Of a DNA stretch of 41,535 nt, positions 1-7,598 are shown piece after piece (within the stretch, counting starts at the first letter, position 1; each line of letters begins with the position of its first letter). The notes beneath the pieces are model-generated. The model was given only the letters and a program-made list of their open reading frames with translations, was not told the DNA's origin and did not search any database. A program made the position numbers and the translations under genes. The stretch covers positions 1 through 41,535 of the forward strand of contig CACVAY010000030.1 of assembly GCA_902727985.1 (NCBI GenBank). Direction: 5' to 3'. This DNA comes from an uncultured Thiotrichaceae bacterium (GTDB lineage Bacteria; Pseudomonadota; Gammaproteobacteria; Thiotrichales; Thiotrichaceae).

Positions 1-2
1 TA

Positions 3-260
3 AAACCCAACCTTTACTTCTTCCGTGATAGCCAAGGTAGAGAAATCGATATCCTACACAAATCAGGCAGAGACTTACTGGGCATTGAAATCAAATCCTC
101 CAGCACCTGGAATGCATCCTTCAAGAAGGCGTTACAACATTTCTCTAAAAATCATCACACCTTAATAAAAAGCTATATCGCCTATAGCGGAGAAAACAAG
201 GCGTTTAGTGATCACATTGAAGCGCTAAACTTCAGAGATATTTCAAGGATATTTAATTAA
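3..260 (+). CDS. C-terminal end of a DUF4143-type ATPase (5' truncated by the window)
   Basis: An open frame enters from the window edge and stops at TAA 258-260, giving 85 residues. It begins KPNLYFFRDSQGREIDIL and continues to a GIEIKSSSTW segment. This spacing of an acidic residue, a GREID turn and an EIKS strand is the PD-(D/E)XK-like C-terminal domain (DUF4143) of a large family of archaeal and bacterial AAA-type ATPases of unknown role. The N-terminal Walker A and B region lies outside the window, so completeness cannot be judged. Identification rests on the motif and the general look of the family. I see no link to the injection-system genes downstream, which lie about 1.1 kb away on the other strand. 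Confidence 0.6.
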   Translation, partial: KPNLYFFRDSQGREIDILHKSGRDLLGIEIKSSSTWNASFKKALQHFSKNHHTLIKSYIAYSGENKAFSDHIEALNFRDISRIFN

Positions 261-403
261 TCGCCATCTATTTCAACTTTATACCTACAAAGACCCCTTT
301 CCCGAATCTTAGTCACCAGTTCACCACATTGAAGAGTTCTAATACACATACGTTACTAGATGTTTAGATTCATGATTTTATCCATTACTGAGACCTTGAA
401 CAG

Positions 404-544
404 GTAACCGTTCACGCCTAGTATCAAGAACTTAGCAATCAATGATTTACAATTTCAACCGTAAGTCTTTGATAAAACTTTTTTTGAGAGCCAAGTTGAA
501 TCAAATAGCTACGTAACTATTTGATTCTTTGCGTGAACGCTTAC
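404..544. mobile_element. 141-bp MITE-like element with terminal inverted repeats and target duplication
   Basis: The left end GTAACCGTTCACGC (404-417) and the right end GCGTGAACGCTTAC (531-544) are inverted copies matching at 13 of 14 bases. The element is flanked on both sides by the direct repeat CTTGAACAG (395-403 and 545-553; the identity can be extended to ACCTTGAACAG because of the terminal AC). It is too short to encode a transposase, so it would have to be mobilised in trans or be a deletion relic. The GTAA-type ends recall IS66-family termini, which make 8-bp duplications, but this assignment is from memory. The rest of 261-726 shows no gene. Confidence 0.65.
498..527. repeat. 30-bp near-perfect palindrome inside the MITE-like element
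   Basis: GAATCAAATAG at 498-508 and CTATTTGATTC at 517-527 are perfect inverted arms. They surround the self-complementary TACGTA (510-515), with one mismatched pair (C509/A516). The palindrome sits three bases inside the right terminal repeat of the element, so it is probably part of it. It has no following T-run and so is not an obvious terminator. Confidence 0.7.
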
Positions 545-675
545 CTTGAACAGAATGGGGCTAAGTACTGCAAAAAAGTCAGCTTCCAATTACCTGTCAT
601 GAATGCTCTACCAGCCCCTAAAGTTTTCCACGAAAAGATTTTTAATAAGTTCATGGGATAAGCCCTATTAGGCGC

Positions 676-681
676 TATAAT
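676..681 (+). promoter_or_regulatory. possible -10 box (TATAAT) upstream of the 727 gene
   Basis: A perfect TATAAT lies 45 bases before the ATG at 727. No good TTGACA-like hexamer is found 16-18 bases upstream, so the call rests on the -10 only. An AAGG a few bases before the ATG can serve as the ribosome binding site. Confidence 0.3.
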
Positions 682-726
682 AGATATTCATAGGGTACGT
701 TATTTCCATCATTACAAGGTTGATAT

Positions 727-1398
727 ATGTTTTCTGAGCTGAGGAAGCCATTTTTAGTTGCCGCATTTATCACCTGTATTTTGAGTTTGTTATTACAAGT
801 GGGTAGTGCCTTTGCTAGCACTGACGAGCCTCCTGGCTTGGCAATTCTTTATCTATCTTTAATGGAAATGTTGATTATTTTTTCATTGGGGCTGATGCTA
901 TTGAGTTTAATTATTGGGCCACGTGTACAGGGGCGTCTCCAAGGCATTCTGACTATTGTTTTTTCAATATTTATCATATCAATGGCAGCGGTTATGATTG
1001 TTAAGGCATTGGCTCAGCTGACAATGATGATTAGTCTACTTGTTGCAGCTCCTTTTGGTACGATTGTTTATCTTGGAACATATGGCTCTTTTGATACGGC
1101 AGTATCACAAGGTATATTGGGCTTATTGTTAGTGCTAAAGCTTGCTCTATTTGCTTTGTTGATTGCTGCGCATCAACGTTTTATACAAAACAAGGGGCTA
1201 ATGCGCTTATTATTAATAAGTATTGGCTTGATCTTGCTAACTACCTTTCTACATACTATTGTTCCAGGCATCTTAGTCAGTATCACAGATGCGGTTGCAG
1301 CATTGATTGTTGCTATTTTAGCCTTGATTGGAGCAGTGATCTTTTTAGTCTTTTCTATTCCTCCTGTCTTAAAAGCCTTACGACTTGATCGCGCTTAG
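727..1398 (+). CDS. polytopic inner-membrane protein, unrecognised
   Basis: The 223-residue product is almost entirely hydrophobic. By eye it has about six membrane segments, at roughly residues 8-30, 40-63, 72-97, 124-150, 157-180 and 187-214. It has few charged residues, no recognisable catalytic motif and a short basic tail (LKALRLDRA). I do not recognise the family. It converges on the small signal-anchored protein that ends 8 bases away at 1407. Lying next to the CIS and PASTA genes, it could belong to a shared envelope module, but the opposite orientation argues against co-transcription. The ATG at 727 has an AAGG upstream. Confidence 0.75.
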   Translation: MFSELRKPFLVAAFITCILSLLLQVGSAFASTDEPPGLAILYLSLMEMLIIFSLGLMLLSLIIGPRVQGRLQGILTIVFSIFIISMAAVMIVKALAQLTMMISLLVAAPFGTIVYLGTYGSFDTAVSQGILGLLLVLKLALFALLIAAHQRFIQNKGLMRLLLISIGLILLTTFLHTIVPGILVSITDAVAALIVAILALIGAVIFLVFSIPPVLKALRLDRA

Positions 1399-1406
1399 TC
1401 TGTTTT

Positions 1407-1892
1407 TCAGTGATCGATGGTAAAAGCACAAGGCGCATTGCCTGTTGCAATAATATTAAGGGTTGCACCTTGTTCGAGTACTTTCAGGGTTAATGATTTG
1501 TGTTCTGAATCAGGTAATAAATACCTCTCTTTGTTACTAGGTCTAACATGCCTTAGTGTCACGTTACAGATGCCTGAAGTATGTTTTAATGTAGGGACTG
1601 TTCTGACTATTGTGCCTTTCTCAGGCGGGAAATAAACAGAACAGGAATTTTGAGGAGCAACAACTAATATAGTTCGGTTATTGTCTTTCTGGATATGACA
1701 GTGGGACTTTTCTAATTGATACGATAATTCAGAAACTTCTATTTTCTTATCGCGCGCTAATAGTTTCGCCAAACCATTTTGGATTGAATAACCAATATCT
1801 TTTTTTATGCCATCCCCTCCCAACTGCAATAACAATATGCCGATGAAAATAGCTAAAATAGCAATGCCAATAAGAATATGTTTTTTGGTCAT
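1407..1892 (-). CDS. small signal-anchored periplasmic protein with four cysteines, unrecognised
   Basis: The 161-residue protein starts MTKKHILIGI and has one hydrophobic segment (about residues 5-24) without a convincing signal peptidase or lipobox site. It is therefore probably anchored in the inner membrane, with the rest in the periplasm. The outer part has four cysteines (65, 84, 109, 155), enough for two disulfides, and looks mostly beta-stranded. It follows the PASTA/crystallin gene on the same strand after 125 bases containing two inverted repeats. I do not recognise the family. Its position at the end of the CIS gene string makes an accessory envelope role possible but unproven. Confidence 0.65.
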   Translation of the reverse strand: MTKKHILIGIAILAIFIGILLLQLGGDGIKKDIGYSIQNGLAKLLARDKKIEVSELSYQLEKSHCHIQKDNNRTILVVAPQNSCSVYFPPEKGTIVRTVPTLKHTSGICNVTLRHVRPSNKERYLLPDSEHKSLTLKVLEQGATLNIIATGNAPCAFTIDH

Positions 1893-1930
1893 GATTTGTC
1901 ATGTTTTACGTGAATAAGGATGATTCATAG

Positions 1931-2006
1931 CTATATTGAAGAATATAGGATTAATCATCAACAACTTACTGAAAAGGCTATTCTTCGTAATGGATTGTTG
2001 ATGATT
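1931..2006. repeat. two inverted repeats between the PASTA gene and the small membrane-protein gene
   Basis: CTATATT (1931-1937) pairs with AATATAG (1942-1948) around a 4-base loop. AATCATCAACAA (1953-1964) pairs perfectly with TTGTTGATGATT (1995-2006), and the inner TTAC and GTAA extend the larger structure. Neither is followed by a T-run on the minus strand, so they look like RNA structure, a processing site or a relic element rather than an intrinsic terminator. Confidence 0.55.
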
Positions 2007-2017
2007 GAAACCTGTTA

Positions 2018-3457
2018 CTATCTCTTTATGTCTATGTCTAGCGGTTGTATGACTCTATTTTCATTAAATGGAAAACGAATGAATTTTTTCTGAATAATGA
2101 TTGATGAAGTCTTGTCATTGAAGTTGTTATCTACCAAACAAGAATCATCCTTATTTAAGACAAGCTTGCTTCCTTGAAAATTATCACCTTCATAAAGAGT
2201 CACGATATATCCATTGGTTTTTATTGCTGAGATGTCTTTATTATTAATACCTTTTCTTTTTAAATCAGCCAGTTTATATTTTCCTGCTTTGAGCTGTATT
2301 GCATAACCAGGGCGTCGCCGATCATCATGACAATGTTGGTAAACTGTTGCTTTAGGGCTTTCCCCTTTAGAGACGGTTAAGCTGAAGGTTTTCCCCTGTT
2401 GATAATGAACACCAGATTGAGGGGATTGTTTGGTGACAATATTTTTTGCCTTTGTTTCATGGTATAGATAAATAGTTTTAACTTTAAAACCAGAAGCTTC
2501 TAATTGTTTTTTTGCATGACTGAGCGTTAACCCAACAACATTTTTTACAGGCAATATACCAGGGCCTGTTGAGACATTTAAGGTAATTTCTGTCCCAAAA
2601 GGATGCATCCCTTTATTTGGGGTTTGTTTTATGACTTTCTCTTTTGCAATGCTGGGATGACTAGTTGATATGTCTATGACGTTGAAGCCTTTATTCTCCA
2701 AGGCTTTTTTTGCTTGATTAAAAGTAGAACCGACGACATTATCGACAGCGACCAAATTCGGACCTGTTGACACCGTTAGTTGGACTTGAGTGCTAAGGGG
2801 GTACGAACCTGTGTCAGGAGTTTGTGTGATAACCTGTTGTTTGGGAATGGTCGGATGACTACTTGATATCACTTCCACGTTGAATCCCTGAGCTTCCAGT
2901 GATGTTTGGGCATGCGTGATTAGTGTTCCCTTATAATTAGCAATAGCAACGGTTTGAGTTTCAGCGTCTCCATTTGACATTAACGCATAAATCACCCCAC
3001 CAGCAACGCCAATGAACAATAACGTGCCTAAAATAATCCATAACCAAGGTTTGGGGTGCGTAGGCGGTGGCGGAGCTTCCTTCGCAGCAACCTCAAAATT
3101 GATCAGTGGGCCTTCGGTAAAATCTTCATCAGGGTTATCAACACCGATGAGAGTTAAACGGAAACCATATTTTCCTGCTGGCGCTTTTTCTGGTACGGCA
3201 ACATTCACCGTATATTGTTGTGTTGCTCCTCGCGCAAAAATCTTTGGTGTGAATGCTTTTCCTGTTTCATCGGCATCATCATCACCTGGAGTAACCCAAT
3301 CTCGTATCTCGGGTTGTTGTGTGACTAACTGAGCCTTTGCTGGCGTGATGGCATGATCACTGGCATTAAATACCGTGAAAATAATTTTTCCCTGGCCATT
3401 AGCATCAAGCTTAACAACTTGTTGGGTGGATGTAATTGAAAAAACATTGGAAGCCAT
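2018..3457 (-). CDS. membrane-anchored triple-PASTA protein with beta/gamma-crystallin-like C-terminus
   Basis: The 479-residue protein reads as five parts. Residues 1-125 form an Ig-like all-beta domain with no signal peptide. A Pro-rich linker (PPPPTHPKP) leads to a single membrane helix at about 138-159. Three tandem PASTA domains follow (about 168-232, 236-299 and 303-364), each ending in a LTVSTGP or LTVSKG strand. Residues about 383-458 resemble a beta/gamma-crystallin Greek key (GYIVTLYEGDNFQGS, then a DDSC turn and SSIIIQ strand). Topology should be N-terminus in the cytoplasm and PASTA repeats in the periplasm, where PASTA domains are known to bind peptidoglycan or muropeptides. No kinase or penicillin-binding domain is present. 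It lies 263 bases downstream of the CIS operon on the same strand, so an envelope-anchoring role for the CIS is a reasonable but unproven inference. The 3458-3720 gap holds no gene I can see. Confidence 0.85.
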   Translation of the reverse strand: MASNVFSITSTQQVVKLDANGQGKIIFTVFNASDHAITPAKAQLVTQQPEIRDWVTPGDDDADETGKAFTPKIFARGATQQYTVNVAVPEKAPAGKYGFRLTLIGVDNPDEDFTEGPLINFEVAAKEAPPPPTHPKPWLWIILGTLLFIGVAGGVIYALMSNGDAETQTVAIANYKGTLITHAQTSLEAQGFNVEVISSSHPTIPKQQVITQTPDTGSYPLSTQVQLTVSTGPNLVAVDNVVGSTFNQAKKALENKGFNVIDISTSHPSIAKEKVIKQTPNKGMHPFGTEITLNVSTGPGILPVKNVVGLTLSHAKKQLEASGFKVKTIYLYHETKAKNIVTKQSPQSGVHYQQGKTFSLTVSKGESPKATVYQHCHDDRRRPGYAIQLKAGKYKLADLKRKGINNKDISAIKTNGYIVTLYEGDNFQGSKLVLNKDDSCLVDNNFNDKTSSIIIQKKFIRFPFNENRVIQPLDIDIKR

Positions 3458-3720
3458 ATATTTACTCCAGAATTCGATAAGATATGGTTAGAAAAAGAAA
3501 CCTGTAAATGATTGATACCTCTTTTTTAGTCAGAAAATATAACGCTCATTTACTGAAGTATAAATAACTCTAAACACCTTCCTCAAAAAGTTGACTCAGA
3601 GTGTCTCACAAGCCCCCTTCTATACATGGTTATATTAGCATAGATAATTACTAATGATTAAAAATCAGACATTGTAAAATCGCCATTGTTCATTCTAATA
3701 GCGCCAATAAATAAATCGTA

Positions 3721-4248
3721 TTATCTAAATATAAGATCATAGGTAACAAAGGCTGATTTTTCATTGGTAATTATTTTATTTAACAGATTTTTGAGGTGTT
3801 TGCTTTCGATCGGGGCGATGACTTGAATATGAAAAAGTTTTGCTACTCCTTCAGTATTATGTAGTTGTTCTTCTATATGAAAACCATTCATGCCTGTTGC
3901 CAATTCCAACATCATGATGAGTCCTTTGGAGGTTCCTCGCCATTGTGCAATTTTTGCATAATGTTCAATGAGCTGTCTGAGCCGCCCTGATCCAGTCGGG
4001 AAACAGATTTTCTCTCCTTGATCTGTATAAGAATAGTATTGATCAAGCAGAAACCAGCTTCCTAAATAGGGTAAAAAGTTGGTAGGAGTGTGGTAAGGAG
4101 AAAAGTACTGATCTAGTTCCTCGACTATTTCCTCTTCTGGTTCATGAAACCAAGACATAAGCATGATCAGCGCCATTAATGGTTGACCCTCAATCGCCTG
4201 TTGTTGATAAACAGCGGGGAGTAAACGAAGTATCTCTTCAGCTTTCAT
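3721..4248 (-). CDS. phage tail protein I-like baseplate protein of the CIS
   Basis: The 175-residue product begins MKAEEILRLLPAVYQQQ. It contains the pattern of the phage tail protein I / TIGR02242 family: an N-terminal LLPAVYQ helix, a LPYLGSWF segment near residue 60 and a GTSKGLIMMLELATG segment near residue 105. In contractile tails this family builds the outer baseplate next to the gp6/J protein. The gene overlaps the end of the baseplate J gene by 11 bases, as usual for this pair. It is short compared with Afp12/Pvc12-type proteins and has no fibre-like extension. No tail-fibre gene follows; the next gene is the PASTA protein. Confidence 0.8.
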   Translation of the reverse strand: MKAEEILRLLPAVYQQQAIEGQPLMALIMLMSWFHEPEEEIVEELDQYFSPYHTPTNFLPYLGSWFLLDQYYSYTDQGEKICFPTGSGRLRQLIEHYAKIAQWRGTSKGLIMMLELATGMNGFHIEEQLHNTEGVAKLFHIQVIAPIESKHLKNLLNKIITNEKSAFVTYDLIFR

Positions 4249-6829
4249 GTTCTCGCTTTATTTCTATGTGATGATGACCAGAACAAAGCAACCAGGTTGA
4301 TGGCAAGGTTACTTTATCGACAAAGGTTTGTTTTGAGGTGTTGGTGAAACGTTTTGCTGCATCCTCACTGCGATAAATCCCTTTTTCTTGGGTGGCGACG
4401 AGCACACAATCTGGATTATCAGGAGAGGTTGCAATGGCATTAATGATATGGAAACGCCCCATATCCCGCATAGGAAGGCCATTATTAACCGTAGAGCCAG
4501 TCCAGACCGGGGTTTGAGTATTGGTGTTTAGTTTGAGTACACCTGCACGGTGTGTGGCGGCATAAGCAACTGCTCCACTGATATGCAGATCATAGCAGCT
4601 CCCACCTTTCCATTGATTGGTATAATCCTGCCAGTGAATAGAGGTCATCTCTTCGGGGTGTAGTTCCAGTCGGGAACAGCCTGTTCCTTCATCATGCCCT
4701 CCAGCCGAGTATGCGCCCGCCCATAGAAATGTACGAGCATTTTCATGGTGAATAATCAGGACTCGAATATCTTTATTCGTTAACCCAACCGATGAGAAAC
4801 TATTTTTTGCTCCCCCTTGATCTGAGAGATAAACACCTTTTTGACTTTTTGCAGCAACAGCGATGAAGACCTTCCCACGCACATCAGGAGAACTCGCAAT
4901 GGCATAGTAACCTTGGTCTGAGGGTAGGTGACTCACTGCCAATGGGACAGGAGAAGTATTATGCATATACTCCAATTCATACAGGCCTTTATTGGTCGCT
5001 AATAACAATACAGCTTGTTTACCTCGCATGATCCAGGTCGCATCATTAATCTTGAACTGCATGGTGATATTTTGAATGTAGCTATCCCAAGATTCTCCAC
5101 AGTCATCAGAAAAGTGTATGCGTGATGAATCCTGCTCAATTAAATTGGTGATGACTGCGATTAGCCCAGGTTTTTCTGTATGGGGGAATATAGCCGTTAC
5201 AGTCTCGCCCTGAAAATGTGCAATTTGTTCCCATCCCTCGCCATTATCCATCGTGCGAAAAAGTTTGTCGTGACGATTAGTGAACCAAGTGTTCTTTTGG
5301 AATCTGTCAGCGGCTAACTCGGTGGACTGATTCACAGGTACCTCATCCACCACAAGTTGTACATGGTCAACCCAGCGTATACCAGGATCAGCCAGTAACA
5401 CATCATAGATTTGTGAAATGTGCAGGCTTTTACCAAAAGGTAAACCAGATTTATTGTCACCTTGTGGTACTGGGGAAATACGTTCGTATAAACGTTGTTC
5501 AATGCGTTTCTGTGCGCTTTCAATGTTCTCATATTCTTGAGCAATGAGACGAGCCTCAACACGAATTGTTTTATATTGTGCCCAACTGACTTTACACGCT
5601 GTTCCCATCGGACGCCGTATATCCAGGGTTTGTTGCACGCTATCGATAGCGGTAGTGGTTTGTTGTTTGTGCATCTGTTCGCGTGTAATCAGTTGCACAT
5701 TGTGTTTATCGCGGGGTAAATAGGGAACAAGAATCACTTCCACAGTGCCTGGTATAGCATGTTGCCATAGATCTGCGCTGGTAACGGCAATAGCACGTTC
5801 TACCTGACGACTGCTGTTCAGTGCAATTTGTTGGAAATCGCGGGCAGTCACTGCACGATTTAAGGCATGTAATTCAAAGGGGCCTCGGCGAATGGCATTA
5901 TCCAGTGTTTCCTGATTTCGACCACCTGATGCTGCTTCCGGATTTGTGACAGTAATCCCTGCGATTGGGTCTTTTAAAATGGTCAGCGTGTTGGCTGCAA
6001 CATTGCCTTTGACATTTCCACCACTGAAGTACCATAAGCGAATTTCTCGGCCTAAAGGAGGGATGGCAGCCAAGGTTTGCGGTATTTCACTCAGCGCACC
6101 ATCTTCTTGCAATAACTGGACACTCGGTGCAAAAGAAATAGTGCCGTTTAAGCGATCCAGCATGCAGACATACGGTTTTCCTTCAGTATTGAAAAAATTA
6201 TCGACAACCTCCCATAAATGGTAACTTTTTCCTCTATAGCTAATAACAGAGGCATCAGCTTCTAATTCATTCTCAGGGGTTTCAATACCAATTTTTATAT
6301 CTTGTTGAATAAGGGTTGGTGAGGGAATGGGGATGTGTTGTGCGTGTGTGCTGAAGCCAGCCATACCATTACTGAGGCCTGCCAATTCCGCTTCTATCCA
6401 TTTGCCTTGCGTAGCATAGCCTTCTATGTCTTTTTTACCAGACTGTAAATGAATGGCCTGCTCTAGGGTAAAAATCGGTGGCGCTTCATCACCGGTTGAC
6501 TCGATAGTGACACGGGTACCTTGTGGAATATCAACCGGGAGGTCATCTTCATTATGACGGGTGAAACGGAGTTTGACACGGGCGGCGGCAGGTGGTTTTA
6601 GTTCAGTGCCCAATAATTTTAGAAACTCAACATAGGTTTTTTCGGGTAGACGGTTCACACGATACAGCATGTTTTCGGTCAGAAAAGCAAAGAGCTCTAC
6701 CAATGTCATACCCGGATCAGCAGGATTAAAATTATTCCATTCTGGGCAGTTGGCTTGTATATATTGCACAGCCTCATCGACGAGTTGCTGAAAGGTACGA
6801 TCGTCTAAATTAGGCGATGGAATAGGCAT
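4238..6829 (-). CDS. CIS baseplate J/gp6-like protein with a fused C-terminal Asp-box beta-propeller
   Basis: The 863-residue protein has two parts. Residues 1 to about 505 are a baseplate J/gp6 wedge protein (Afp11/Pvc11-like). The start of the family is clear in FNPADPGMTLVELFAFLTE and in GRNQETLDNAIRRGPFELHA. From about 510 to 850 the sequence changes to a repetitive beta-rich region with BNR/Asp-box-like motifs: FRTMDNGEGW (about 522), HFSDDCGESW (about 571), YLSDQGG (about 669) and YRSEDAAKRF (about 822). These are typical of sialidase/sortilin-type beta-propellers. The first two boxes are good and the others degenerate. The reading frame is continuous and the gene overlaps both neighbours, so this is a real fusion. 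A propeller on the wedge could act as a receptor or anchoring surface replacing a tail fibre. Confidence 0.87.
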   Translation of the reverse strand: MPIPSPNLDDRTFQQLVDEAVQYIQANCPEWNNFNPADPGMTLVELFAFLTENMLYRVNRLPEKTYVEFLKLLGTELKPPAAARVKLRFTRHNEDDLPVDIPQGTRVTIESTGDEAPPIFTLEQAIHLQSGKKDIEGYATQGKWIEAELAGLSNGMAGFSTHAQHIPIPSPTLIQQDIKIGIETPENELEADASVISYRGKSYHLWEVVDNFFNTEGKPYVCMLDRLNGTISFAPSVQLLQEDGALSEIPQTLAAIPPLGREIRLWYFSGGNVKGNVAANTLTILKDPIAGITVTNPEAASGGRNQETLDNAIRRGPFELHALNRAVTARDFQQIALNSSRQVERAIAVTSADLWQHAIPGTVEVILVPYLPRDKHNVQLITREQMHKQQTTTAIDSVQQTLDIRRPMGTACKVSWAQYKTIRVEARLIAQEYENIESAQKRIEQRLYERISPVPQGDNKSGLPFGKSLHISQIYDVLLADPGIRWVDHVQLVVDEVPVNQSTELAADRFQKNTWFTNRHDKLFRTMDNGEGWEQIAHFQGETVTAIFPHTEKPGLIAVITNLIEQDSSRIHFSDDCGESWDSYIQNITMQFKINDATWIMRGKQAVLLLATNKGLYELEYMHNTSPVPLAVSHLPSDQGYYAIASSPDVRGKVFIAVAAKSQKGVYLSDQGGAKNSFSSVGLTNKDIRVLIIHHENARTFLWAGAYSAGGHDEGTGCSRLELHPEEMTSIHWQDYTNQWKGGSCYDLHISGAVAYAATHRAGVLKLNTNTQTPVWTGSTVNNGLPMRDMGRFHIINAIATSPDNPDCVLVATQEKGIYRSEDAAKRFTNTSKQTFVDKVTLPSTWLLCSGHHHIEIKREHES

Positions 6830-7254
6830 TAGACGGACTCTCCTTCCAAATGATAGAGGTAGTTGAGGTGATCATCTTCATAACTGGATTTGATACGGTA
6901 CTTTAACTGTATTTCAAGTAGTTCTGGTTGATGTGGATGTGAAGTGGCATCAATATCCAATACATCAATACGAGGTTCCCAGAGTGCTAATGCCTGACTG
7001 ACATAATGAATCGCGAGTCCTGCCGTTGTATCATCGTTTTTAGCGAAGACCAGTTTATCAAGCTTACAGCCGTATTCTGGTCTCATCACTCTTTCCCCTG
7101 GTGATGTTGACAACAGTATTTGGATGGATTGCTTAATCAATGCGGTATTACTCACCATGGCAGGTTTTCCCTGCGGGGTGATACATAAGCCATTCATTTG
7201 TTGTTGCTTATTGGTTTGGGAGAGAGTAAACGACCATCCATTGAGTTGATTCAT
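6829..7254 (-). CDS. gp25-like baseplate wedge protein
   Basis: The 141-residue protein is a GPW/gp25 family member (Afp9/Pvc9, TssE-like). The signature ILLSTSPGERVMRPEYGC (about residues 47-64) and the later WEPRIDVLDID (about 92-102, holding the conserved EPR) are both intact. In contractile machines gp25 joins the sheath and tube to the baseplate wedge and starts sheath assembly. The gene overlaps the tip gene by 4 bases upstream and the baseplate J gene by 1 base downstream, so translation is coupled. The N-terminus carries about 30 additional polar residues (LSQTNKQQQMNG) before the core. Confidence 0.92.
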   Translation of the reverse strand: MNQLNGWSFTLSQTNKQQQMNGLCITPQGKPAMVSNTALIKQSIQILLSTSPGERVMRPEYGCKLDKLVFAKNDDTTAGLAIHYVSQALALWEPRIDVLDIDATSHPHQPELLEIQLKYRIKSSYEDDHLNYLYHLEGESV

Positions 7255-7595
7255 GATGATTCCTCGACCAGTGACTGAGCAGGGTTTTTAACGGTATATT
7301 TGATGGTTCCGGGAGGCGTACCATCGGTTAGTCCTTTGAGGGTATCAATACAAACAGGTTTACCAGCAATAGAGACAAAGTCAGAATAGCCTTGTGTGGC
7401 CAGTAATGTTGTCGTGCAGGGTTTCATGCCTGCTGGCACATTTAAGTTGGGACAGAGTGCAATAGGTCTGCTTTCTGGGTCTGTGGCCACTAGCACAGGT
7501 ACACCTTCAATCGAAACAAAATCCTGAGAAGGGCTATTCAGTACTTTGCCTCCATGTCCACATTTGATATCGGTCAGTGCTGTTAGCCATTTCAT
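7251..7595 (-). CDS. PAAR-like spike-tip protein of the CIS
   Basis: The 114-residue product starts MKWLTALTDIKCGHGGKV. It contains Cys12, His14, Cys48, Cys60 and Cys82, the kind of ligands that bind the single metal ion at the apex of PAAR-type cones. An internal duplication is visible: SQDFVSIEGVPV (about 23-34) and YSDFVSIAGKPV (about 70-81). It lies between the VgrG-like spike and gp25, where the Afp10/Pvc10 tip gene is expected. Residues 100-114 form a short polar tail with no effector domain. Sequence similarity to canonical PAAR is weak, so the call depends on position, size and metal ligands. Confidence 0.75.
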   Translation of the reverse strand: MKWLTALTDIKCGHGGKVLNSPSQDFVSIEGVPVLVATDPESRPIALCPNLNVPAGMKPCTTTLLATQGYSDFVSIAGKPVCIDTLKGLTDGTPPGTIKYTVKNPAQSLVEESS

Positions 7596-7598
7596 ATC

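Noticed and set aside
3012-3332. Plus-strand frame opposite the PASTA gene
   Set aside because: It is antisense to a well-supported domain protein and its sequence shows no domain, with composition of a mirrored frame.
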